Source of the DNA: an uncultured Eubacteriales bacterium
GTDB lineage: Bacteria; Bacillota; Clostridia; Oscillospirales; Acutalibacteraceae
Length of the DNA: 8,132 nucleotides
Direction: 5' to 3'
Assembly (NCBI GenBank): GCA_900320415.1
Contig: ONSE01000228.1
Coordinates: forward strand, 1-8,132
Made by a program: the position numbers and the translations under genes. The notes below the pieces were generated by a model. That model did not search any database. It was not told the origin of the DNA and was given only the letters and a program-made list of their open reading frames with translations. Numbering within the stretch: position 1 is the first letter of the stretch; each line of letters opens with the position of its first letter. Below are positions 1 to 5,615 of this stretch, in pieces.

Positions 1-74
1 CAGCGCAGCTCCTCCATTCGCTTCGCGATATGGGTTCCAAACTGTCCCGCGCCGATAACCAAAACCGATTTCAT
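1..74 (-). CDS. ktrA: KtrA/TrkA-type potassium uptake regulator, N-terminus only (runs off left edge)
   Basis: Only the first 24 codons are inside the window. The visible residues begin MKSVLVIGAGQFGTHIAK and show the beta-strand plus glycine-rich loop GAGQFG of an RCK/Rossmann (TrkA-N) nucleotide-binding domain. Known family role: a cytoplasmic ring subunit that binds ATP/ADP or NAD(H) and gates the membrane channel subunit. The start at 74 is supported by AAGGAG (83-88 on the minus strand) eight bases upstream; another ATG at 81 is out of frame. It lies 17 bases after the stop of the channel gene, so the two are almost certainly one operon. The choice between the names ktrA and trkA cannot be made from this fragment; the small size of the channel partner favours the Ktr type. 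Confidence 0.85.
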   Translation of the reverse strand, partial: MKSVLVIGAGQFGTHIAKRMEELR

Positions 75-91
75 ATTTCATTCTCCTTACT

Positions 92-1435
92 TTATCCGAT
101 TGATATTGTTTCGAGAGGCAGACGGGAATTCTTGCTGCCCGATGAAGGCAGCGCGGCATAAATCATCGTCAGTCCTCCGACTCTTCCAAAGAACATCAGC
201 ACCATCAGTATCGATTTTGACAGCAGCGTCAGCTTCGTTGTGATGCCGAGCGTCAGTCCCACCGTTCCGATACCGGAGCTTGTTTCAAAAAGACAGGTCA
301 GCAGCGGCAGCTGCTCCGTTCTGCTGATGATAACACCGGTGACGAACGTCAGTACGAAATACATAAACAGAATAGCGCCCGCGTTCCGAACCAGGTCATC
401 GGCAATTCTCCTCTTGAAGCTCTGCACATCTCTTCTCCTGCCGAAAACCGTGATCGCCGACAGGAACAGAACGGCAAACGTAACGGTTTTCATACCGCCC
501 GCGGTTGAACCGGGCGAGCCGCCGATCAGCATCAGGATCACCATGATGGCGATTCCCGGTTCGCTCATCTTTGTCAGATCCTGGGAATTGAAGCCCGCCG
601 TTCTTGTCGTTACGGACTGGAAAAACGAGCTGATGATTCTGTCCGAAAGGCCCATTTTATCGTATTCATTGAAGAAAAAGTATACCGCGGGCAAAAGAAT
701 CAGAATCAGAGTGGTGACCAGCACGATTTTTGTTTGCAGGGAGTAGCGCTTGAAATGATATTTATGCGTTTTAAGGTCGCCCCACACAAGAAAACCGATA
801 CCGCCCGCAATGATCAGCAGCATGATGACGCAGTTGAGATAAATATGACTGCCGTAGGTTGTCAGCGAGGAAAACGGCTCCCGCGTGCCCATGAGGTCAA
901 AGCCCGCGTTACAGAACGCGGATATGGAGTGGAACAGGGAATACCAAAGCCCTTTCAGCACCCCGAAATCCTTGCAAAATACGGGAAAAAGCAGCGCCGC
1001 TCCTATCAGCTCAACCAGCACGGTTGTCTTAATGATGAAACCGCTGTACCGAACCATACCTCCGACATTGTGGGCGGAAACAGACTCCTGCATGGTGCTC
1101 CTGTGCCAAAGCCCTATTTTCATGCCGGACGCCCGCATGACGGTCATTCCGATGGTGATAACACCCATTCCTCCGATCTGGATCAGCGTGATAATAACGA
1201 CCTGTCCGAAGAACGACCAATACGTAGCGGTATCCCTGACAATGAGTCCCGTCACACAGGTCGCGGACGTCGCGGTGAACAGAGCATCGGCAAAGGGAGT
1301 AACTCCGTGCCCGTTGGAGGATATCGGCAGCATAAGCAGCAGCGTGCCCAGCATGATCAGCACAAAGAAGCTGAGAAGAATAATCTGAAAAGACGTCATG
1401 CTCTTTTGCCTTTTCTGTTTGAAAAATCGTAACAT
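92..1435 (-). CDS. ktrB: KtrB/TrkH-family potassium uptake channel subunit
   Basis: Membrane subunit of a Ktr/Trk potassium uptake system, 447 residues, which matches KtrB-type proteins. It shows the four M1-P-M2 repeats of the superfamily, each with a pore loop: SATCVTGL (57-64), SISAFCNAGFD (170-180), SVTTRTAGFN (274-283) and ETSSGIGTVGL (384-394). The filter glycines are in VTGL, NAGF, TAGF and TVGL. A glycine/serine-rich stretch GGSPGSTAGGMKT (305-317) corresponds to the intramembrane gating loop of the third repeat. An arginine in FFGRVGG (about 418) sits in the last helix, where the family has a conserved basic residue. The N-terminus is basic and cytoplasmic. Start at 1435 has GAGGG six bases upstream. 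The regulatory subunit gene follows directly. The gene has a strong promoter about 100 bases upstream and no recognisable c-di-AMP riboswitch. trkH is an equally common name for this family. Confidence 0.93.
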   Translation of the reverse strand: MLRFFKQKRQKSMTSFQIILLSFFVLIMLGTLLLMLPISSNGHGVTPFADALFTATSATCVTGLIVRDTATYWSFFGQVVIITLIQIGGMGVITIGMTVMRASGMKIGLWHRSTMQESVSAHNVGGMVRYSGFIIKTTVLVELIGAALLFPVFCKDFGVLKGLWYSLFHSISAFCNAGFDLMGTREPFSSLTTYGSHIYLNCVIMLLIIAGGIGFLVWGDLKTHKYHFKRYSLQTKIVLVTTLILILLPAVYFFFNEYDKMGLSDRIISSFFQSVTTRTAGFNSQDLTKMSEPGIAIMVILMLIGGSPGSTAGGMKTVTFAVLFLSAITVFGRRRDVQSFKRRIADDLVRNAGAILFMYFVLTFVTGVIISRTEQLPLLTCLFETSSGIGTVGLTLGITTKLTLLSKSILMVLMFFGRVGGLTMIYAALPSSGSKNSRLPLETISIG

Positions 1436-1542
1436 TCTGATCCCTCTGTCATTTCAGTTAATAATTTATAATATATGATTTCGTCCGGCAGGAAAGGATA
1501 CCCGGCGTCAAAGCAAGCCCTCCCCTCCCTTTTCGCGGTTCT

Positions 1543-1571
1543 ATTATAGCACACACTTACGGCTATTTCAA
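1543..1571 (-). promoter_or_regulatory. Extended -10 promoter for ktrB-ktrA
   Basis: On the minus strand: -35 TTGAAA (1566-1571), a 17-base spacer, then -10 TATAAT (1543-1548) preceded by TGC, which makes an extended -10. Transcription should begin near 1536 and give a leader of about 100 bases before ktrB. Positions 8-19 of that leader are the purine tract GGGAGGGGAGGG (1518-1529). A second, weaker AT-rich candidate lies at about 1460-1478 and lacks a good -35. Confidence 0.8.
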
Positions 1572-1611
1572 CATCATTTATTGCTGCTCGCCTTTTACAG
1601 CGCTTGACGCG

Positions 1612-3417
1612 TTACGGAAGGCTGTCCCGTTGCCCCCGGTTCCGTACCAGTTCCTCTATTTCGCGCCTTTGCGACGGGTCTGACGGCAGAATCACGCCAA
1701 GACATTCCGTAAGCTCGACGGCAAACGCACGCAGCCCTGCGCTGTCATCCATACGCTCCCCGCTGTCGGACAGGACCATGAACAAGTCAGCCAATCTCCC
1801 GTAGTTTTCCCGCGCGGTTCCGTTGAGACCGAGGGCTTCACGCAAAAAGCGCGCGGCGGCACGCATCGCACCGGTTTCCGTCACGGGCACTCCGCGCAGC
1901 TCCTTATTCCGGCAAAGCTGTTTCTTCAGCCGGATATTCACATACAGGAATTTCGCTGCCAGATACTCCCGCAAAGCGCGGGAGGCAAACTCGTATCCCG
2001 AGCCGTCGGACGTTCTGCGCAGAATATCCGCTTCGTCGTCAAGAAAAGCAAAAAGCCTTTCGTACGTGACAGCGCGGTATTCCTCCTTCAAATGCGGAAA
2101 TTCACGGTGACGGATAAATTCCGCCATCAGCTCTCCCAAACAGCCTTGGTTCAGCACCTCTCCGCACTCTCGAAGCGCTGACCTCGTGACCGAAAGAGCG
2201 CCGGGAACCTCCAGTGAACGAAAAGCGAGGTACGGCAGGACAAGCTCGTATACATAAAAATACGCGCATTTGTTATAGAAACTCGTTTTCAAACCGATGC
2301 CGATCCGCTGATTCGCTCTCTTAAGCCACCGCTTATCATATTCACGGTAGCTCTCGGCAATCCCTTCAAACGTCAGCGGCTCCCTTCCTTCGACTGTCAG
2401 TTTTTCAAAATGAGCAAATGCCGGAAAAGTACGCAAAGCCCTGTTTTCATCTCTCGCGGTAAGTATCAGCGAGAGCTTTCTGAGCTTTCCTTTTTGTACG
2501 TGCCGCACCAGCTCCCATATTTGGTCGGTTACGAGATTAACGCGGCAGGCGTCCTCAACAGCGCGGTATTCGTTATATCCGTCGAGCATCAGAAGAGTCC
2601 TTGCGGTATCACGGTAAATATTCAGGTGTTCCGCGCGCATCAGGTAGTCCGCAATCAAGCTGCCGTCAGCGGAGATGCCGCTCTGAGGGACCGTCGTAAA
2701 ATATACGAGCGGAAGATAGATCACCCTGTCGAACGCGCTGCGGAAACTGTCATCCGAATCCGCCAGACTCCGCAAAAAGAGAGTTTTTCCCGCTCCGCAG
2801 GGACCGCTCAACAGTGACAGCGGATGCCGTCTGAAAAAGGCGTAATCACGGTTATCCGCGTCAAAAACGACCTCATGGGAACCGCGTCTGCGCACTGTCA
2901 GGGGCACGTCGCCCCTGCGCTGCTCTGAGACGCTCCTTTTGCTGTCCTCCTGACCACACGCCGAGCGGTATTCCTCGGAAAGCCACATCTCTATGTATTC
3001 CCAAACAAATCGGTAAAGGGCGCAGCCCTGCAGAAACCGCACATACTGACCCGAGCCTGACGGAGGCGTCTCATGACGCGCCGCGGCGGCATACTCCTCC
3101 GCGCTGATCCTTTCCGCCAGATAATCGTTTTCCTCTGTCAGATCCAGAATAAGCCTTTCCGCCTGTGTTCTGTACTTCTCGGGAGAAGGAATGTAATATT
3201 TTCTCATCAGCGCGTCAAAAAGCTGCCTGAAGCTCCTCTCCTTCGGGATTCCGTATTTTCCGGTCGTCTGCTTTCCGCTGAGAAAATGATTGATCGAGCT
3301 TTCCGACACCCCGGAGTAAAAGCTCAGCTGCCTGATGGTGAGCTTTGAGCCTTTGCCCGCCTTGCCTGTGCTGTTCTTGATATAGTTGTACAAATGGGAG
3401 AACGGTACTCCTGCCAT
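1612..3417 (-). CDS. XRE-type helix-turn-helix NACHT/STAND ATPase
   Basis: A 601-residue P-loop ATPase. An N-terminal Cro/XRE-like helix-turn-helix (about 26-49: LTIRQLSFYSGVSESSINHF, then LSGK) suggests DNA binding. A basic, charged linker leads into a NACHT module: Walker A GPCGAGKT (205-212), Walker B LMLDGYNE (276-283) with the acidic pair typical of NACHT, and a sensor-1 stretch LILTARDE (317-324). Near the end, FASRALREYLAAKFL (477-491) resembles the conserved (F)xxxxxxEYLAA motif of the winged-helix part of NACHT proteins. Only about 110 residues follow; I see no LRR, TPR, WD or ankyrin repeats, and no TIR or nuclease domain. Established: NACHT/STAND proteins are nucleotide-dependent switches and several bacterial ones act in phage defence. 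Inference: this one may be a signal-responsive regulator or a short-C-terminus defence NACHT. The frame is open upstream to 3462, but the ATG at 3417 is chosen because GGAGG lies seven bases before it. It is divergent from the 264-residue gene. No terminator is visible before the ktrB promoter. Confidence 0.88.
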   Translation of the reverse strand: MAGVPFSHLYNYIKNSTGKAGKGSKLTIRQLSFYSGVSESSINHFLSGKQTTGKYGIPKERSFRQLFDALMRKYYIPSPEKYRTQAERLILDLTEENDYLAERISAEEYAAAARHETPPSGSGQYVRFLQGCALYRFVWEYIEMWLSEEYRSACGQEDSKRSVSEQRRGDVPLTVRRRGSHEVVFDADNRDYAFFRRHPLSLLSGPCGAGKTLFLRSLADSDDSFRSAFDRVIYLPLVYFTTVPQSGISADGSLIADYLMRAEHLNIYRDTARTLLMLDGYNEYRAVEDACRVNLVTDQIWELVRHVQKGKLRKLSLILTARDENRALRTFPAFAHFEKLTVEGREPLTFEGIAESYREYDKRWLKRANQRIGIGLKTSFYNKCAYFYVYELVLPYLAFRSLEVPGALSVTRSALRECGEVLNQGCLGELMAEFIRHREFPHLKEEYRAVTYERLFAFLDDEADILRRTSDGSGYEFASRALREYLAAKFLYVNIRLKKQLCRNKELRGVPVTETGAMRAAARFLREALGLNGTARENYGRLADLFMVLSDSGERMDDSAGLRAFAVELTECLGVILPSDPSQRREIEELVRNRGQRDSLP

Positions 3418-3728
3418 GCTTTTACCTCCGAAGACTGCTCCCATCTTTTCGGGGAGACTCAAGAACCACTGATCGCTTCACAACTGACGATCGGATACGC
3501 AACTTGCTTGCATCTTTTTCGTCACGCTGCCCAAATGATCCCGGCAGGGCGTCAGCCTTACCGAAATTTGTTTGTGAATCCTGACGAATAATCTGACGGC
3601 ACGATTTACGCACCTAAATGAATCAGTGCTTCCTCAAATATATATTATTTTTATACAGAAAAAATATGTATCAAACAGATATTGGCTGTGTGTTATCATG
3701 GTGGCAATCACAAAAAGGAGGCAGTATC
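3418..3728. promoter_or_regulatory. 311-base divergent intergenic region between the NACHT gene and the 264-residue gene
   Basis: This non-coding stretch must carry promoters for both neighbours. A very AT-rich segment at 3634-3680 is the likely core, but no clean -35/-10 pair can be picked for the minus-strand NACHT gene (candidates: TTGATA and TATAAA on the minus strand, spaced too closely). The hexamer CTGACG occurs at 3484, 3581 and 3593 and inverted at 3550, the two middle direct copies being 12 bases apart. A small hairpin CTCCC/GGGAG (3438-3456) would lie in the NACHT leader just upstream of its ribosome site. No RNA gene or coding region is supported. Confidence 0.5.
3691..3699 (+). 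promoter_or_regulatory. Extended -10 element for the 264-residue gene
   Basis: TGTTATCAT (3691-3699) fits TGn plus a -10 hexamer TATCAT, 30 bases before the start codon at 3729. No convincing -35 is present at the right spacing (the 17-base position reads TCAAAC), so the promoter may be weak or activator-dependent. The same TGTTATCAT string precedes the phosphatase gene, and TGCTATCAT occurs at the right edge. Confidence 0.45.
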
Positions 3729-4523
3729 ATGGACAAGGAATCCATTGAAAGAATACTCAGCCAAAGGGAGATTGACAAAACCGATTTCATCATGCTTTTC
3801 TCGCGCAAGGACGATTGCGAAGAAGATTTCAGAGAGGCAGCCACCTATACAGGCGTACGCATACTCACCGATTACTGCCGCGTGCGCGGATACGACGCGG
3901 CGCTCTTTCTCAGCGAGACGGACGAGGACTATTACTGGATCCTCGCGTACAGCAAAAAGGACTATTACAGCTTTATCGAATCGGTGAAAAAGGGCGCCGA
4001 ACTCCTGAAAGAGCGATATTACTTCACAGATGAGCTCAGCGACAATGTTTTTATTCTGCGTTCCGATCTTGAAAAGGCTGAGAAGATCATCGGTCTCGCT
4101 GCCGGAGGCCCGTGCGAAAATACCGTTGACAAGCTCGTCCAAACGCTCGGTATCAGCTTTCAGTCAGCTGTTTTCGTTTATCAGTATTTTGAGAAGCGCC
4201 GTCTCGAAGCCCTGCAAACGGAACGCCGCGAAGCCGACAGACTCTCGGCGCTGTCAGAGCTGAAACGCACGTACCGCGAGGAAGAACTCCGACGCGTCTT
4301 GTTCGTCAGACGTTTCGCGGGAAGCAGAAAGGACACCGCTGTTCTGTACTACGCGCTGCGGAAGGGAATGCTTTTCGGCAGGGTATACACCCGCAACGAA
4401 GTGCGGGATTTCATGGGCCTGTCGGAAACTGACTGCGGATCGCTGGAAAAAAAGATGCAGGTCTGCGAGTATGAGGAAAGAAAAAAGCATACGAGAGTAT
4501 CACCGCTGCTTTACCTTGATTGA
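3729..4523 (+). CDS. Uncharacterised 264-residue soluble protein divergent from the NACHT gene
   Basis: I do not recognise the family. The start at 3729 (MDKESIERIL) has a strong GGAGG seven bases upstream; the frame is open to 3618 but nothing supports an earlier start. The product is hydrophilic and highly charged, with no signal peptide or membrane segment. An aromatic/acidic stretch (about 60-105, many Tyr, Asp, Glu) is followed by a helix-turn-helix-like segment (VDKLVQTLGISFQSAVFVYQ, 133-152), a long charged probable helix or coiled coil (about 153-192, rich in Arg and Glu), and a second helix-turn-helix-like segment (TRNEVRDFMGLSETDCGSLE, 221-240). Both segments have the GxS turn pattern, but the assignment is by eye. 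The gene has its own extended -10 promoter, and its last 45 bases are overlapped by a candidate antisense RNA. Its divergent pairing with a helix-turn-helix NACHT ATPase suggests a shared regulatory unit. It could be a transcription factor, an effector or a partner protein. Confidence 0.8.
   Translation: MDKESIERILSQREIDKTDFIMLFSRKDDCEEDFREAATYTGVRILTDYCRVRGYDAALFLSETDEDYYWILAYSKKDYYSFIESVKKGAELLKERYYFTDELSDNVFILRSDLEKAEKIIGLAAGGPCENTVDKLVQTLGISFQSAVFVYQYFEKRRLEALQTERREADRLSALSELKRTYREEELRRVLFVRRFAGSRKDTAVLYYALRKGMLFGRVYTRNEVRDFMGLSETDCGSLEKKMQVCEYEERKKHTRVSPLLYLD
4477..4512 (-). terminator. Possible terminator of the antisense RNA
   Basis: On the minus strand AAAGCA (4507-4512) can pair with TGCTTT (4484-4489), enclosing a small TAC/GTA stem with loop TCTC, and the tract continues as TTTTTTC. 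The stem is interrupted and AT-rich, so termination would be inefficient. It lies inside the 3' end of the plus-strand 264-residue coding sequence. Confidence 0.3.
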
Positions 4524-4607
4524 TTATCGTATCGAGGATTGGGTCATTCTCCTCTGTCCCGCCGCGCCCTCTCGCCTGCTTTCCGGAAAACGGCAGTGAT
4601 CTCCTTC
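4478..4607 (-). ncRNA. Candidate antisense/small RNA from an orphan promoter
   Basis: A near-consensus minus-strand promoter (4614-4642) predicts an RNA starting near 4607. No normal gene lies downstream on that strand: the only ATG with a ribosome-site-like sequence (GAGGAGA, too close, before 4547) opens a 7-codon frame. A possible terminator ends the RNA near 4478, giving about 130 bases, of which about 45 are antisense to the 3' end of the 264-residue gene. I recognise no known RNA family (no SRP, 6S, tmRNA or RNase P hallmarks seen). The call rests on promoter quality and the T tract, not on homology. If termination fails, the RNA would be antisense to more of the gene. Confidence 0.35.
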
Positions 4608-4613
4608 CACATC

Positions 4614-4642
4614 ATTATACCATTGTGAGAAATTGCTTTCAA
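4614..4642 (-). promoter_or_regulatory. Strong orphan extended -10 promoter, antisense to the 264-residue gene
   Basis: Minus strand: -35 TTGAAA (4637-4642), a 17-base spacer, -10 TATAAT (4614-4619) preceded by TGG. It has the same architecture and the same hexamers as the ktrB promoter at 1543-1571. It fires away from the phosphatase and toward the stop codon of the 264-residue gene, so it is not explained by any annotated coding sequence. Confidence 0.7.
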
Positions 4643-4656
4643 CCGCAAAAAAGAGA

Positions 4657-4685
4657 TAGACAAACAACAGGTTTTCTGTTATCAT
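4657..4685 (+). promoter_or_regulatory. Promoter for the phosphatase gene
   Basis: -35 TAGACA (4657-4662), a 17-base spacer, -10 TATCAT (4680-4685) with an upstream TGT (extended -10). Predicted start is near 4692. It is back to back with the orphan minus-strand promoter: the two -35 elements are only 14 bases apart, so occupancy of one could affect the other. Its GACAAAC and TGnTATCAT blocks recur in the promoter at 8067-8095 with the same spacing. Confidence 0.65.
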
Positions 4686-4744
4686 AAAGAAAAAAGCATT
4701 CGGAATGTACAAGACAACAAAAATGCCGACAGGGAGATCCCCCG

Positions 4745-4801
4745 ATGAAGAACAGTACGTCCCCGAACTGCGGAAAGGTTTTGATGATATGCTTTATGTG
4801 A
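4745..4801 (+). CDS. Possible 18-codon leader ORF overlapping the phosphatase start
   Basis: Reads MKNSTSPNCGKVLMICFM then TGA. Its ATG has AGGGAG eight bases upstream, clearly better than anything before the in-frame phosphatase starts. Its stop codon lies 12 bases past the phosphatase start at 4789, so the reading frames overlap in the +1/-1 sense and ribosomes ending here could re-initiate on the phosphatase (translational coupling). No peptide family is recognised; it may instead be a chance frame. Confidence 0.35.
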   Translation: MKNSTSPNCGKVLMICFM

Positions 4802-5484
4802 TTTCTGATTTGCACGGCTATCCGTTTGACAAATTCCTGGAGCTGCTCGAAAAAGCGGGATTTGGCGGGAATGATTTCCTGATGGTGCTCGGTGATGTGA
4901 TCGACAGAGGCGCCGACGGCGTGAAGTATCTGGAATGGCTCATGCGGCAGAAAAACGCGGATATGCTGCTCGGCAATCACGAGGCGATGCTGCTTTCCTG
5001 CCACTTTCTGTTTGAGGAGGTCAACGAGGAGAATCTCTCAAAGCTCTCGCAGCGTCATCTCCGTCTGGTGTATCAATGGGCGGACAACGGCGGTAACCTG
5101 ACAATGGACAGTCTGTTGAACCTGAATTACCATAAGCGCCTCGCGATAGTGGAATATCTGCGCAAGCGCTCCCTGTATGAGCGTTTTGAGCTGAACGGAA
5201 GGCAATACCTGCTGACGCACAGCGGTCTGAGAAACTTCGACAGCGAAAAACCGCTCGGGGAATATGACCCGGACGATTTTCTGTGGAACCGTCCGCAGCT
5301 GACCGACCGATACTATGACGACGTCACGACGGTTTTCGGCCACACGCCGTCATGGTTTTACGGGAAAGAACATGAGGGAAAAATCATTTTCACCGAGACC
5401 TGGATCGATATCGACACCGGAGCGGGATACGGCTTTTCTCCCGTGCTGCTGCGGCTCGATGACATGAAACAGTTTACCATTTAA
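4789..5484 (+). CDS. PPP-family metallophosphatase (serine/threonine phosphatase-like)
   Basis: A 231-residue calcineurin-like metallophosphoesterase carrying the full PPP signature: SDLHG (6-10, the D-x-H metal ligands), GDVIDRG (35-41), GNHE (62-65), THSG (143-146, metal ligand His) and GHTP (184-187), followed by DTGAGYG (209-215). The WADNGG at 97-102 and the late DTGAxYG are usual in bacterial PrpA/PrpE/ApaH-like enzymes. Expected chemistry is hydrolysis of phosphomonoesters, probably on Ser/Thr proteins, with two bound metal ions in the cytoplasm; dinucleoside polyphosphate hydrolysis cannot be excluded. I place the start at 4789 because family members begin a few residues before the SDxHG strand; its ribosome site (GGAAAGG, ten bases away) is mediocre. 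In-frame ATGs at 4705 and 4723 would add 28 or 22 residues but have no ribosome site. It has its own promoter and terminator and no operon partner. Confidence 0.9.
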   Translation: MLYVISDLHGYPFDKFLELLEKAGFGGNDFLMVLGDVIDRGADGVKYLEWLMRQKNADMLLGNHEAMLLSCHFLFEEVNEENLSKLSQRHLRLVYQWADNGGNLTMDSLLNLNYHKRLAIVEYLRKRSLYERFELNGRQYLLTHSGLRNFDSEKPLGEYDPDDFLWNRPQLTDRYYDDVTTVFGHTPSWFYGKEHEGKIIFTETWIDIDTGAGYGFSPVLLRLDDMKQFTI

Positions 5485-5496
5485 TCAATAAACAAC

Positions 5497-5530
5497 GGGG
5501 CTGCCGCGTCTTTCGAATTGCTGCAGCCCC
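5497..5530. terminator. Hairpin terminator between the phosphatase and ptsG
   Basis: Perfect 8-bp stem GGGGCTGC (5497-5504) / GCAGCCCC (5523-5530) with an 18-base loop, 12 bases after the phosphatase stop. It is followed by ATATTTTA on the plus strand, a modest T tract; on the minus strand it is followed by GTTGTTTATT. It probably serves both convergent genes. Confidence 0.65.
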
Positions 5531-5534
5531 ATAT

Positions 5535-5602
5535 TTTAGGGAACCTCTAAAAATTCCTTACCGCGCATAAGCACGACATTGAATGATTAGAGATTCCCTT
5601 TA
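5535..5602. repeat. MITE-like 60-base inverted repeat flanked by TTTA
   Basis: Terminal inverted repeats GGGAACCTCTAA (5539-5550) and TTAGAGATTCCC (5587-5598) match at 11 of 12 positions, enclose 36 bases and have no coding capacity. A 4-base direct repeat TTTA flanks them (5535-5538 and 5599-5602), as expected for a target duplication. The stem lies 17 bases after the ptsG stop codon on the minus strand, so it could also act as an mRNA 3' structure. It lacks a following T tract, which argues against a classical terminator. Confidence 0.45.
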
Positions 5603-5615
5603 TTCTGTCACTCTC

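Noticed and set aside
734..1432. 232-codon plus-strand frame opposite ktrB
   Set aside because: It is antisense to a well-supported membrane channel, has an atypical polar composition and no family motif.
1436..1536. c-di-AMP (ydaO-type) riboswitch in the ktrB leader
   Set aside because: Such riboswitches often precede potassium transporter genes, and a GCCGGG...GCCGG stretch looks suggestive, but the leader is only about 100 bases and the family's conserved core and terminator are not visible.
3438..3456. Regulatory hairpin in the NACHT leader
   Set aside because: A 5-bp stem with a 9-base loop is too weak to claim as a separate element without conservation data.
4575..4598. Hairpin after the 264-residue gene as its terminator
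   Set aside because: CTGC/GCAG with inner CCG/CGG is short, bulged and lacks a T tract on the plus strand.
4524..4712. 62-codon minus-strand reading frame between the 264-residue gene and the phosphatase
   Set aside because: It needs a TTG start without a ribosome site, and spans both back-to-back promoters; the predicted transcript starts inside it.
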